The notes beneath the pieces were generated by a model, which saw only the letters and a program-made list of their open reading frames with translations, was not told the DNA's origin and made no database searches. The translations under genes and the position numbers were made by a program. Shown here piece by piece: positions 36,549 to 46,800 of a stretch of 64,000 bases of DNA (positions are counted from its first letter, which is position 1; every line of letters begins with the position of its first letter). This stretch comes from Flavobacteriales bacterium (GTDB taxonomy: Bacteria; Bacteroidota; Bacteroidia; NS11-12g; UBA955): the NCBI GenBank assembly GCA_947496375.1, contig CANMCY010000013.1, forward strand, positions 1 to 64,000, given 5' to 3'.

Positions 36549-37277
36549 TCAGGCATAAATCACATCCTCATCGGATATATTTTTTTCGCCCCTGAATTTC
36601 AGAAAAACCCTTGCCAACGTTAATACATCCTTGCAACAATAGCGTGCGATGCGATCTAAGTCATGGTCTTGCCAGTAAACAGAACCCACCATTGAGCCAT
36701 CTATGTCATCTTTTGGGGTAGGAATTTCAAATAAATGTGCCAGTAAATTTAATGAGGTAAAACTTTTCCTGTCGCCAAATTTCCAAAGTTCCAACGTATC
36801 TAAATGGGGAACTTCCCATGGTTTTTTACCTTGAATATCCAACAGTTTGGGCAGCGCTATTCCTTGCACCATCATTCTTCTGGCCAGATAGGGGAAATCG
36901 AATTCTTTGCCATTGTGAGCGCACAGCAAATAAGTAGCGCCGTTAAAACTTTTATTGAGCAAATTGGCAAATTCCTGGAGAACGGTACGTTCATCATCCC
37001 CATAGTAGGATTTAACCCGAAACTGCGTGCCATCTTTACCTCTTCGAATCAATCCTACCCCTATACATATCACCTTACCAAATTCGGCATAGATACTGGC
37101 CTGATCATAAATATCGGCCTCCGTTTGTTGTTCCTTTAGCAGATTTCTGGCCTTCCGCTTCCACAAATCCTGCCAATCTGAATTTAAATCTTCAAAGCTC
37201 CTGTGTGCCGATACCGTCTCAATGTCCAGAAAAACGATGTTTTCCAGCTGAACCTGTTTGAGGTTTATACCATCCAT
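36549..37277 (-). CDS. PolB-type DEDDy 3'-5' exonuclease
   Basis: Stand-alone nuclease related to the proofreading domain of family B polymerases. Exo I is FLDIETVS (residues 16-23); Exo II is LLCAHNGKEFDFPYLARRM; Exo III is YCCKDVLTLAR with the Tyr of the DEDDy type. Segments SIYAEFGKVICIGVG and HLDTLELWKFGDRKSFTSLN are usual in this Bacteroidota family. 242 residues, cytoplasmic. A TATATTCG -7-like box at 37294-37287 precedes it. Confidence 0.9.
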   Translation of the reverse strand: MDGINLKQVQLENIVFLDIETVSAHRSFEDLNSDWQDLWKRKARNLLKEQQTEADIYDQASIYAEFGKVICIGVGLIRRGKDGTQFRVKSYYGDDERTVLQEFANLLNKSFNGATYLLCAHNGKEFDFPYLARRMMVQGIALPKLLDIQGKKPWEVPHLDTLELWKFGDRKSFTSLNLLAHLFEIPTPKDDIDGSMVGSVYWQDHDLDRIARYCCKDVLTLARVFLKFRGEKNISDEDVIYA

Positions 37278-37318
37278 AAGAAATTACGAATATACGAATT
37301 TTTTCTTATTTTTACAAG

Positions 37319-37618
37319 TCACCTCCTCAATACCGATTTCTCAAGGAAAAAAGTTCCGAATGGCAAAAAAGAGAGCAATAAAGACCAGACGGCCTGCGAA
37401 AAAGTAAGCTGCTTTTTGATAAGCATAAACAATATCAGAAGCGAAAAAGCAACAAACAGCACACCATGAATACCACCGATATAAGTTACGGCCGGAGGCC
37501 AGTGAAATAAGTACTTCAGTGGCATGGCAACACCCAAAAGCAACAAATAACTCACACCCTCCAGGTGCCCAACCTGAATCAATCTTTTTTCAATCTTTTG
37601 TGCAGATCTATTTTGCAT
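37319..37618 (-). CDS. DUF3817 small membrane protein
   Basis: 99 residues with three hydrophobic helices. The DUF3817 pattern is clear: LIQVGHLEGVSYLLLLGVAM, PLKYLFHWPPAVTYIGGIHG, SLLLSFLPFGTFFLEKSVLRR. Function unknown. ATG 37618 is chosen although the frame is open to 37750, because the family begins there and a TATTTTTG -7 box lies only 4 bp upstream, making the mRNA leaderless or nearly so. Divergent from ftsX. Confidence 0.88.
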   Translation of the reverse strand: MQNRSAQKIEKRLIQVGHLEGVSYLLLLGVAMPLKYLFHWPPAVTYIGGIHGVLFVAFSLLILFMLIKKQLTFSQAVWSLLLSFLPFGTFFLEKSVLRR

Positions 37619-37622
37619 ACGA

Positions 37623-37630
37623 CAAAAATA
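37623..37630 (-). promoter_or_regulatory. -7 promoter element of the DUF3817 gene
   Basis: Minus-strand TATTTTTG, exact match, 4 bp before the ATG at 37618. It excludes the longer reading of the frame. Confidence 0.5.
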
Positions 37631-37659
37631 GCAGTTTATGGAGCTATGCACAATTGCGG

Positions 37660-37681
37660 ATAACTTAATCAATTGAGTTAT
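37660..37681. promoter_or_regulatory. Near-perfect palindrome in the DUF3817/ftsX divergent region
   Basis: ATAACTTAAT, CA, ATTGAGTTAT: 9 of 10 positions pair. It lies between the divergent genes, 27 bp before the ftsX ATG, and may be an operator. Confidence 0.4.
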
Positions 37682-37707
37682 TGGGATTATGGTGAAATTC
37701 GCACTGC

Positions 37708-38598
37708 ATGTCGCATGAAATTGAGAATAAAACCAAAAGGCGCAGGCCAAGTGCCCTGCCCGGCATTACAAGCCTGGCTTTGGTTATGTTCATGTTGGGG
37801 TTACTCTCAGTCAGCTACCTTGGCTTTCAGGGACTGAGTAAAAGTCTGGTCGAAAGCAGCAGCCTGGATATTTACTTCAAGGATTCCTGCACAGAGCCGG
37901 CTGTGAATGCGCTGGACCAGAAATTAAAGCAGGAAAAATGGTTTAAATCATCGCGTTTTGTAAGTCGTGAGGCCGGCATGAAAGAGATGGCGGAGACACA
38001 GGATCCCGCATTTATGCAATATGTAGAACTGAATGCACTGCCCCTGAGTCTTGAACTTTATTTCAAGGCAGAATTTGCCACGGCAAATCAATTGGAGCGG
38101 GTTGCTGCAGAACTGCGATCCCTGGATATCGTTGAAAGTGTAATTTACCAAAAAAACCTATTGGAATCCGTTAACGATAATGTGACTAAAATTCAGCTCT
38201 CTATTTTGGGTTTAACCCTAGTATTCGTAATCATTGCCATTGGCCTCATTCACAATTCCACACGTTTGAACATCTTCTCCAATCGATTTATCATCAAGAG
38301 TATGCAGCTGGTTGGCGCCACGCACGGTTTCATCATCAGGCCCATCATGGGAAAATTTATCCTCTATGCAATCATTGCATTTCCCATTTCACTGATTTTG
38401 TTGGCCGCAACACTCAAGGGCATTCAGTATATATGGAGTGGCTTTGGTTCTATTGCCGAATTCACAGCATTCATAGACCCGGTAAAGGCCGCAATTTGCA
38501 TGGCTAGCACAGCAGTATGCGGAATTTTAATTGCGGCAGGTAGTGCATGGTTCAGTACACGTAAGTATCTTCGTAGCAAAATTGAAAACCTATACTAA
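37708..38598 (+). CDS. ftsX: Cell-division permease-like protein FtsX
   Basis: With FtsE, activates septal peptidoglycan hydrolases. One N-terminal helix (residues 17-38), a periplasmic domain (about 45-150, with the FtsX feature SSLDIYFKDSCTEPAVNALD), and three C-terminal helices around LTLVFVIIAIGLIHNSTRLN and AIIAFPISLILLAATLKGI. 296 residues. ftsE is not adjacent, as often in Bacteroidota. It opens a six-gene operon running to 42609, with joins of -1, -4, +10, -1 and -16 bp. Confidence 0.92.
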   Translation: MSHEIENKTKRRRPSALPGITSLALVMFMLGLLSVSYLGFQGLSKSLVESSSLDIYFKDSCTEPAVNALDQKLKQEKWFKSSRFVSREAGMKEMAETQDPAFMQYVELNALPLSLELYFKAEFATANQLERVAAELRSLDIVESVIYQKNLLESVNDNVTKIQLSILGLTLVFVIIAIGLIHNSTRLNIFSNRFIIKSMQLVGATHGFIIRPIMGKFILYAIIAFPISLILLAATLKGIQYIWSGFGSIAEFTAFIDPVKAAICMASTAVCGILIAAGSAWFSTRKYLRSKIENLY

Positions 38599-38858
38599 TG
38601 AGTACGAAAAAAAATATCCCTCAGGAAATTGAAAAAAACACTCAATCCAAGCAGAATCCCATGGTTTTTGGATCGCTAAACTACCTGCTTTTAGGTGGTT
38701 CATTGGTGGTGTTGGTGATTGGGTTCGCACTGATGAGCGGCACCACCGACATATATAACAGCACAAAAATCACCATTGCTCCTATCGTTGTTATGCTTGG
38801 ATTTGCACTGGGTATTGTTTCCATTTTTTACAAAGGCAAATCAAATTCCGGTGAATGA
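38598..38858 (+). CDS. DUF3098 small membrane protein
   Basis: 86 residues: a polar N-terminus, then two hydrophobic helices (NYLLLGGSLVVLVIGFALMS; IAPIVVMLGFALGIVSIFYK). This is the DUF3098 family, almost always found between ftsX and uppP in Bacteroidota. Function unknown; the fixed position suggests a role in envelope growth or division. It overlaps ftsX by 1 bp and uppP by 4 bp. Confidence 0.9.
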   Translation: MSTKKNIPQEIEKNTQSKQNPMVFGSLNYLLLGGSLVVLVIGFALMSGTTDIYNSTKITIAPIVVMLGFALGIVSIFYKGKSNSGE

Positions 38859-39619
38859 CCTGGGTTGAAAACCTCATTCTATCCGTTATAGAAGGGATTT
38901 CTGAGTACTTACCCATCAGCAGCACAGGCCATTTGATGATGGCAGGTGAGGTAATGAAACTCGACCCCACCAAAATAGATACGTACATTATCAGTATACA
39001 GTTTGGTGCCATTCTTGCCGTTGTCGCTGCATATCCGGGCAGATTTTTTTCGTTTAAGGATACATCATTTTATCTCAAACTTTTTGCAGGTTTCCTGCCT
39101 GCAGCGCTACTGGGACTGATGTTTGACGAATTCCTGGAGAAATTACTTCAAACCCCTTACATCGTTGGCTTCACGCTCATCATCATTGGTTTCTTTCTAC
39201 TGTTTATGGAAAAACTTTTACCCGAAGGGAAAAAAACGGTGGATGAAGTTACCTACAAAGACGCATTGAAAATAGGACTGGTACAAAGCTTTGCCATGAT
39301 ACCCGGAGTAAGCCGAAGTGCTGCCTCCATTGCAGGTGCACTGGGCTGTAAACTCAGCAGGGTCGCAGCTACCGAATTCAGTTTTTTTCTGGCCGTGCCA
39401 ACCCTGTCTGCAGCAGGTTTGTACAAACTCATGAAGAACTGGGATAAGTTGACTACAACACAACTGGAAGACATCGCGCTGGGTAATATCTTCAGCTTTG
39501 TTACTGCATTAATTGCCATCCGCTTTTTTATACAACTCGTCAAAAACAAAGGATTTGCATGGTTTGGCTACTATCGTATTGCGGTAGGTCTGGCATTTCT
39601 GTTGTATCTTTACCTTTAA
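38855..39619 (+). CDS. uppP: Undecaprenyl-diphosphatase UppP
   Basis: Recycles the undecaprenyl-pyrophosphate carrier for peptidoglycan and surface glycans, and can give bacitracin resistance. Eight or so helices. Catalytic segments: EGISEYLPISSTGHLM near the N-terminus and PGVSRSAASIAGALGCKLSR. 254 residues. In many Bacteroidota truB follows; here a DUF4159 gene does. Confidence 0.96.
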   Translation: MTWVENLILSVIEGISEYLPISSTGHLMMAGEVMKLDPTKIDTYIISIQFGAILAVVAAYPGRFFSFKDTSFYLKLFAGFLPAALLGLMFDEFLEKLLQTPYIVGFTLIIIGFFLLFMEKLLPEGKKTVDEVTYKDALKIGLVQSFAMIPGVSRSAASIAGALGCKLSRVAATEFSFFLAVPTLSAAGLYKLMKNWDKLTTTQLEDIALGNIFSFVTALIAIRFFIQLVKNKGFAWFGYYRIAVGLAFLLYLYL

Positions 39620-39629
39620 ATTTTTTATA

Positions 39630-40310
39630 ATGTGGGCAATTCAAAGAATCTCACGGGCGTTGGCATTTTCAGCCATAATGATTGGCATGAGTGCATTCAC
39701 CGGGCATCCAACCGGATATTCTGTAAAACTGGGCCGACTCAAATATAGCGGTGGCGGAGATTGGTACAGCTCAAAAACAGCCCTTGGAAACCTTGCTAAA
39801 TTCTGCAATACCAGACTGGCTATGAGTATTGATCCCGTAGAAAACATTGTAGACATAGGCGGTCCTGATCTTTTTAACTACCCCTATGTTTTTATGACCG
39901 GCCATGGCAATGTGGTTTTTAGCGATGCTGATGCCGGTAACCTCAGAAAATATTTAGAGAGTGGTGGATTTTTGCACATTTGTGATAACTACGGCATGGA
40001 CAAATTTGTGCGGACCCAAATGAAAAAAGTATTCCCTGAACTTGAATTCAAGGAACTCCCCCACCGACATCCAATCTATTCAGCTCCATTTTTATTTAAC
40101 ACAGGCCTTCCCAAAATACATCAGCATGATGGAAAATCTCCGCAGGGATTTGGTTTGATACATAAAGGCCGACTGGTTTGTTTTTATGATTATGAATGCG
40201 ACCTTGGAAATGGCTGGGAAGACCCGGAAGTTCACAATGATCCCGAACCTACCAGGCAAAAAGCATTGCAAATGGGTGCCAATATTTTACATTACGTATT
40301 CAGAAACTGA
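39630..40310 (+). CDS. DUF4159 exported protein
   Basis: 226 residues with a signal peptide (about 1-22, ending near MSAFTGHP) and the DUF4159 domain: LGRLKYSGGGDWYSSKTALG, PYVFMTGHGNVVFSDADAGN, LESGGFLHICDNYGMDKFVR and HPIYSAPFLF. The fold resembles class I glutamine amidotransferase-like proteins in the family's description, but catalytic activity is unknown. It overlaps the next gene by 1 bp. Confidence 0.88.
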   Translation: MWAIQRISRALAFSAIMIGMSAFTGHPTGYSVKLGRLKYSGGGDWYSSKTALGNLAKFCNTRLAMSIDPVENIVDIGGPDLFNYPYVFMTGHGNVVFSDADAGNLRKYLESGGFLHICDNYGMDKFVRTQMKKVFPELEFKELPHRHPIYSAPFLFNTGLPKIHQHDGKSPQGFGLIHKGRLVCFYDYECDLGNGWEDPEVHNDPEPTRQKALQMGANILHYVFRN

Positions 40311-41194
40311 TGCCCGACGATAGTAAAAAAATTGCATTTCTTATCAATCCTGTATCAGGAAGTGCTGCAGTTCGCAAAAAGGGAGTTGCAATGGTGGAAG
40401 CATTGAAATCAATGAGCGGTTATTCTGTTTTCGAAACTCAATCAGCTGCAGAACTGCTGGAAATTACAAAACACCTGGCTCAGAAAAATTATCGTGCCGT
40501 ATTTGCCTGCGGCGGAGACGGTACATTGAATCTCGTGAGCAGCCAGTTGGTGGCAACTGAAACCGGTATGGGCATCATTCCAATGGGTTCGGGCAATGGC
40601 TATGCCAGACATCACCATATATCACTAAAATGGCAGGAAGCGCTGCAGGCAGCAGAAAACCCTAAAATATCGGTACGGGATACCGCACTTTTTAATGGTT
40701 ACCACTTTCTCAATATCGCAGGGATTGGTTATGCCGCTAAAATCAGCCATGAATTTAAAAGAGAAGAGCACAGAGGTCTAAAAGGTTACGTAAAAACCGT
40801 GTTCAAAAACCTAAAAATGGATGCTTTCAATGTCAGAATCAACAATGAACACAGCTCATGGGAAGGGAAAGTATGGATGGTTGATTTTTGCAATGGCAGC
40901 CAGTGGGGTAATAATTTCAGGGTTGATCCGGCCGCCAGGGATGATGACGGTGCTTTATCGGCAGTCATTTTTCGTAAAGCCAACCCCTTAAAAATCCCGG
41001 CCATCGGTTTCCGACTGGCTACCGGCAGTGTCAGCACAAGTCCTGATGTCTATAGAATTTCAGGGAGCCGATTCATTATACAGTTTGAAGGGAAAAGACC
41101 ATTGCACCTTGATGGGGAAGCTGCCGACATTATTGTAAATAGCGCTGTTATTGAGGTTGTTCCCAAAAGTTTGATTGTATGGACCCCGGGATAA
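40310..41194 (+). CDS. Diacylglycerol kinase family lipid kinase (YegS/DgkB type)
   Basis: ATP-dependent lipid kinase. Motifs: FLINPVSGSAAVRKKG at the start, FACGGDGTLNLVSSQL (GGDGT nucleotide loop), MGIIPMGSGNGYARHH and a C-terminal LHLDGEAADI acidic segment. 294 residues, full length. The exact lipid (diacylglycerol, phosphatidylglycerol or other) cannot be told. Within the ftsX operon; its end overlaps nnr by 16 bp. Confidence 0.93.
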   Translation: MPDDSKKIAFLINPVSGSAAVRKKGVAMVEALKSMSGYSVFETQSAAELLEITKHLAQKNYRAVFACGGDGTLNLVSSQLVATETGMGIIPMGSGNGYARHHHISLKWQEALQAAENPKISVRDTALFNGYHFLNIAGIGYAAKISHEFKREEHRGLKGYVKTVFKNLKMDAFNVRINNEHSSWEGKVWMVDFCNGSQWGNNFRVDPAARDDDGALSAVIFRKANPLKIPAIGFRLATGSVSTSPDVYRISGSRFIIQFEGKRPLHLDGEAADIIVNSAVIEVVPKSLIVWTPG

Positions 41195-42609
41195 AAATCC
41201 TGTCCTCTGCCCAAAACAAACAGTGTGACGCCCTTACCACTGCCGAAGAAGGGATGAGTAATCACGACCTGATGGACAGGGCCACAGCCCGCATTTTTCA
41301 GTACCTCCAACATCAATTATCCGGTAACATTCCGGTCACATTTATATGCGGCCCCGGCAATAATGGTGCCGATGGACTTTGCCTTGCCTTGATGTCTGCA
41401 ACCAAAGGGTATTCGGTAGAAACCAAAATCTGCTTGCTGGGGAAGCCCCCATCCGCCGAGCTTGATTTTCGCATGAAACTATATGCATCACAACGGCAAT
41501 TAAACTTGCAGGTGATTCAACATGTGGATGAACTTACCCTACAAGAGAATTCGGTCATCATTGATGCCCTTTTTGGGACAGGGCTCTCCACACCGCTACA
41601 ACACCAATGGGCATCGCTTATTCATTCCATCAATAATCAAAACAGACATATCATTTCCATAGATATGCCCAGCGGTTTAACAGATGAGTCCAACGAAGTA
41701 AATTCTCCGTGTATAAGTTCCAAAAAGGTAATTGCGATTCAGACGGCAAAACCATCGCTATTGTATGCTGAAAACCAGGTTGATTTTGACATTGTGGATT
41801 GTGGCATTCACACAGATCACTTAGTGTCAAACCGCTTTTTTCTTGATCCTAAAAACCCAATGGTGGCCACGCAAATGCAGGAATTATTGCCTCAAAGGCC
41901 CAGACACAGCCACAAAGGCACTTATGGCCACACCTTGCTGATTGGGGGCAATTACGGGATGCATGGAGCCATTGCAATGGCTGCAAAATCTTGCTATGAA
42001 GCCGGCAGCGGATTAACAACCGTGCTTACAACAGAACTTTCAATCCCGTACTTTTCCGGCATCCCGGAGATTATGTTGTATGCGCAGGAACTCAATGCTG
42101 AAGCCGTTTTACGGCTTCCAATGGCTAAATTTCAATCTTTGGCTATTGGTCCCGGCTTGGGTGTTACGGCTGAAACTGTCGATTGGCTTAAAACTGTTCT
42201 GACCAATCACAAGTCACCCATGATTCTGGATGCGGATGCATTGAATATTCTGGCTCAAAACAAAGACCTGATGAAGCTTATCCCTGCAGGATCGCTGCTT
42301 ACGCCGCATCCCGGAGAATTTGATCGGCTGTTTGGTGCAACTTCCAATGGACAGGATAAGGAAAATATAGCACTGAAAACATCCACTGAACTGGGCTTAT
42401 TTATTCTCGCCAAGAATACCTACAGTTTTTTGAGCTGCCCGGATGGCAAGGTCTTTTATAATGGCACGGGCAGTTCTGGTTTGGCCAGAGGAGGTAGCGG
42501 CGATAAATTGACCGGTATGATTGCCGGACTTTATGCCCAAAACCAACGAATGAGAGATGCAGCCCTTGCGGGCATGTATTATTCGGGAATCGGAAAACCG
42601 ATTATTTAA
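41179..42609 (+). CDS. nnr: Bifunctional NAD(P)H-hydrate repair enzyme Nnr
   Basis: Repairs hydrated NAD(P)H. The N-terminal epimerase half (1-215) starts ILSSAQNKQCDALTTAEEGM with the loop ICGPGNNGADGLCLA. The C-terminal ADP-dependent dehydratase half (about 225-476) has HKGTYGHTLLIGGNYG, AIGPGLGV, LTPHPGEFDRLFG and GLARGGSGDKLTGMIAGLYA. 476 residues, slightly short but with both active sites. It overlaps the kinase gene by 16 bp and the convergent PorP gene by 8 bp. Confidence 0.95.
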   Translation: MDPGIKILSSAQNKQCDALTTAEEGMSNHDLMDRATARIFQYLQHQLSGNIPVTFICGPGNNGADGLCLALMSATKGYSVETKICLLGKPPSAELDFRMKLYASQRQLNLQVIQHVDELTLQENSVIIDALFGTGLSTPLQHQWASLIHSINNQNRHIISIDMPSGLTDESNEVNSPCISSKKVIAIQTAKPSLLYAENQVDFDIVDCGIHTDHLVSNRFFLDPKNPMVATQMQELLPQRPRHSHKGTYGHTLLIGGNYGMHGAIAMAAKSCYEAGSGLTTVLTTELSIPYFSGIPEIMLYAQELNAEAVLRLPMAKFQSLAIGPGLGVTAETVDWLKTVLTNHKSPMILDADALNILAQNKDLMKLIPAGSLLTPHPGEFDRLFGATSNGQDKENIALKTSTELGLFILAKNTYSFLSCPDGKVFYNGTGSSGLARGGSGDKLTGMIAGLYAQNQRMRDAALAGMYYSGIGKPII

Positions 42610-43894
42610 CTTCCCTTACCCAGGACTGTGTGAGGCCAACCTCAGAACTTAGCAGAAATCTGTCAGCTTCGTTACGCGTTTTGAAATACTTCACATACAC
42701 GTAGAAGCTGTTATTCTTGCGATCAAAATACTTGTATGAAAACTGATCGTTCATATACAAATTCTTGATCATTTTATTGGCCTTAGATTCATCTGAACTC
42801 ACGCCGGTTACGATATAAAAACCGGGAGCTGCCTTGGCATTACTATCGAGCTTGGCTATGGTTATACCTGCTGTATCTATGCCCTGTCCTGCCTCAATAA
42901 ATCCTGGCAAACTTGAAACCGTAATTTGAACTTTGCGCCTTTCATCGGATTTAGTCTCGGATGGAGCAGTCGGCTCGACTGGAGCAGCTGCAGCTCCCCT
43001 GCCCAAACCAATGGTAAAGAAAAATTCATGTCCGTTGCCCAGTACCTCCCGCGATTTGCCTGTAGGGTACATGAAGGCATATCCAAAACGAGTTCCTCCG
43101 CCCAAATTCACACCCACATTGCCCCCAAACTGAGCGGCATCGTTGCCCGAAAATCCAAACCAGAATTTATCCTTATAGCTCATGTTCAGGTTCATCTGAC
43201 CTCTGTAATTTTCAAAATCCCACAGGGTCACATTGGCCATGGGTTGAATCTTTACGTTTTCGCCTACCTCAAATGAATAACCTAAAATCACATTTGATAC
43301 ACTCTGAAGATTGTATTTGGCAGCATAATTAAAATAAGAGTAATCAAAACGAGGTTTGGGAAGACGGCTGGTAGAAACTCCAAACATCAAACCTTTGTTG
43401 GTATACAATGCTGATGCTCTGAGGTCTGCGCGGGTTACTGCCGGACTGAATATCAAAGAATTGATAACAGGATCATTGGCATGGATGTAAACCGCCTTGC
43501 CGGCATCAAAACTCTGGTTCATGAAACCCAAAGATACGCCTAAACTGAGTTTACTGTTTTCATTGAAAGGAATGGCATACGCATAAGAGAGGTATGCATT
43601 CTGAAGATTTGAAAAACCTGCGCTCTCTTTCAGATAGAAGACACCAAATGAAGTCCGTTCATTGGGCAATGGCAGCACTACATTAGCCAATACATTCTGG
43701 GGTGTTCCCTGCACTGCCGAATAAACCCGATTAAAGAAAAGGGACGCTGTGGCTGTCTTTTGCAAAGACATGGCAGCGGGGTTAATGATGGAAGGATCCA
43801 GAAAAAACTGATCTATGCGTGAACTCATCTGAGCACCGGACTTGCCGGAAAAACCCAGGAACGCAAGAATGAAGATATATTTTGTAATTTTCAC
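42602..43894 (-). CDS. T9SS PorP/SprF-family outer-membrane protein with C-terminal SPOR-like extension
   Basis: PorP/SprF proteins are outer-membrane barrels paired with specific T9SS cargo. Signal peptide MKITKYIFILAFLGFSGKSG, then the family's SRIDQFFLDPSIINPAAMSL and the barrel to about residue 300. Residues 310-430 are extra: a Pro/Glu linker, then APGFYIVTGVSSDESKANKM and SFYVYVKYFKTRNEADRFLL, which resemble a SPOR-type repeat. The start is GTG 43894. It lies 4 bp after the giant PKD protein, the usual cargo-then-SprF order. Confidence 0.88.
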   Translation of the reverse strand: MKITKYIFILAFLGFSGKSGAQMSSRIDQFFLDPSIINPAAMSLQKTATASLFFNRVYSAVQGTPQNVLANVVLPLPNERTSFGVFYLKESAGFSNLQNAYLSYAYAIPFNENSKLSLGVSLGFMNQSFDAGKAVYIHANDPVINSLIFSPAVTRADLRASALYTNKGLMFGVSTSRLPKPRFDYSYFNYAAKYNLQSVSNVILGYSFEVGENVKIQPMANVTLWDFENYRGQMNLNMSYKDKFWFGFSGNDAAQFGGNVGVNLGGGTRFGYAFMYPTGKSREVLGNGHEFFFTIGLGRGAAAAPVEPTAPSETKSDERRKVQITVSSLPGFIEAGQGIDTAGITIAKLDSNAKAAPGFYIVTGVSSDESKANKMIKNLYMNDQFSYKYFDRKNNSFYVYVKYFKTRNEADRFLLSSEVGLTQSWVREVK

Positions 43895-43898
43895 AGGA

Positions 43899-46800
43899 TT
43901 AGCGGATTACGTGAATGAAACCTTTTAATTCAGAATGATTGCCACGATGGTGCAGTAGGTAGTAATAAATACCGTCCGGCAATTCCTTGTTATTTTTATC
44001 AACGGCATTCCAGTCATTCAGATAGTTGTTACTCTCATAAATAACTTTGCCGGAATAATCTACAATGGTGAGATCATACTGATCCAGCTCATTGAGTTCA
44101 CCTATATCCCATACATCATTATCTCCATCTGCATTGGGGGTGATGATATTGGGAATGCGGGTGAAGGGAGGATCAATAACGGTTACGGTAACTGTGTCAT
44201 CATCTATACAACCGTTTGCATTGGTTCCCGTTACAATGTAACTGCGTGTCTGTACTGTGGTAGATTTTACAGTAGCACCGGTAGTAGCATTAAGACCGGC
44301 AGCAGGACTCCAGCTGTAGGTTGTGGCGCCTGTCGCAAACAAGGTAGCGGTGCCACCTCGGTAAATGGTGGTATCAGAGAATGCTGTAACAGTTGCATTG
44401 GGGTAAACCAGCACCGTATCATCATCTTCTACAAAGCACAATGGCCCGTTGAAAGCACGCACTCTGTAACGGATGGCAGAATAGAACACTTTCGTTCTGT
44501 TGGTATCATTGTCATTCAACCAAACCACATTGGTACCTCCATTTGCTCGTACCGTTAGACTGTCACCCGAACAGAACGGTGAAGTACCGGTGAGATTGAA
44601 AGTAAGGTTGGGATAGGTAGTAAATGTGTAGTTCTTGGTGATGGAATCTGTGCAACCCTCGGCTGTTGTTACTAAATAGGTAATAGTGTAGGGTCCTGCA
44701 CTATTGAGGAACAGTTTTGCCGGGCTCACAGCAGATACATTGGCGCCATTCGCTTTCCACATTCTGCTGGCAATGGCTGAACTGGCAGTGAGGGCAGAAT
44801 CAGAGAAGACAATACTGTCAGGTACACAATTGCCTGCTTTTGAAAAATTTACATTGAGTGTACCTCTTACCGAATAAAGCTGACTAACACTGTCGGCACA
44901 CCCTTTATCTGTAATCGCCACCAATGTAGCGTTGTAGTTGCCTACTGCAGCGTATGTGTGTGTGCTGTCTGCCAACAAATCTGTAGTTCCATCATCCCAT
45001 TTCCAAAAGGCAGTAACAATGGACTGAGACTGTGTAGTTGACAATGTAGGAGAGGAAGTGAATTTATTACCCTTCAGACACTGTGTTTGTGTGTTTCCGG
45101 TAATTGACGGATCCAGAACGAACCCTAACAGCGGCAGACCATACACGGTAAACGTTTTGGTTATGCTATCTCTGCAGCCATTAACTGTTGTTCCATACAA
45201 TGAAGCAGTATGCGAACCGATAGAAGCGTACTTAGCTTTGGCCATTGTATCACCGGAAATACTGTTCCCGTCTGCCTTCCATGACCATGTTATCTGATTT
45301 TCAGGCGGATTGGTATTGGCAATTCTGTTGAATACGGCGGTATCAGAAATACAGATATCTTTCACGGTGAAATTCGGTACTGGCAATGGATAAACGGTAA
45401 CTGATTTGCTGATACTGTCTTTACAACCCTGCAAAGAAGTGCCCTTAAGCTGCACCACATGCGGACCGTCGGTACTGAACTTGTATTTGAATGAGGTGTC
45501 TGAACTTACCAGCACTCCATCCACTTTCCAGCGCCATGATAATTGTGCATCAGGGGGTGTTGTGTTTCTTACGCGAAGAAAATAAGCACTATCCGAGATA
45601 CAAAGAGACGGTGCAGTAAAGTTGGGCACAGGAAGACTTTGAATATTGAACGTTTTTAGGGTACTGTCCGCACATCCGTTAATGGACACAGCCACCATGT
45701 TGGCACTGTGGGAGCCAGGCGTGGTAAATTTATATTTTACCATGGTATCCGTATTCTGGAAAACCCCATCAATAGACCATGAATAGCTTACCTGATTATC
45801 AGGCGGATTGGTATTTCTGAAACGTACAAATACTGCAGTATCATTTACACATCCGGAAGGCGTAGGAAAATCTACATAAGGTTTGGCAAAAACACGAACG
45901 GTTTTGTCAGTAGAATCGGTGCAACCAGCATTGGATGAAACGATTAACCTTACATTGTAATTGCCGGATGCAGCATACAAATGATTTACATTAGAACCGG
46001 AACCAGATCCGCCATCACCAAAGAACCAGGTTCTCGCTACGATGGTTGCGGGGGCTGTGATAACCGAAGAGTCTGAAAAATCTGTCGATAAGCTTTCGCA
46101 AACCTCTGTGAAACCAAAGTTAACATCAGGCAGACCCAGCACCCTAACGGTGGTAAATGCGGAATCTTCATAACCTGCACTGTTCATTACCTTTAATTTC
46201 ACGGTGAATAAACCTGTATCACCATAGGTATAGCTGGGATACTGAGATGAAGATGTATCGGTAGTTAGAAGTGCATCACCAAAGTCCCAGAAATAGGTTG
46301 TGATTGGGAAACGCAGACTAAGTGAGGCCTCATTAAAATTGGTTGATGTTCCCAGGCAGTTTACGTAAGTATCAGGCAACACGGCAAAAACTTCATCAGA
46401 TCCTAAAACATTATGGCCCAGACTGTCATTTGCGTAGGTGAAATAAGCCAGGGTATCAGCAGCAGACACATTGTATAAAGTGCCGGAATTATTGGCAGAA
46501 CCATTGCCCCCAAGGGAAACCCAGTTGCCTGTACCCCTGTGCATGACCAAACGCAAACGGGCTGAATCTTTTACTTCATCATCTATATTTTGGTAATCAT
46601 AACCCGGCTCAAGATAAAAGTTGCTGATGGTATTGAAGCTATCGGCAAACAATTGAAAATACCTCACTGTACTAACGTTGCGAATGCCTGCGGGCAAAGC
46701 ACCGGAAACAGGCGCTGCTCCATAAAGCATCTGGCTTCGAACATAGGTTGTATCCGATGCGGACTTGGTAAAGGTTAAGCGGATTTTTCGGTAATCATAA

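Noticed and set aside
45125-45880. Regular repeats that could suggest a CRISPR array
   Set aside because: The period is about 252 bp, a multiple of three, and the repeats code for PKD modules in one open frame.
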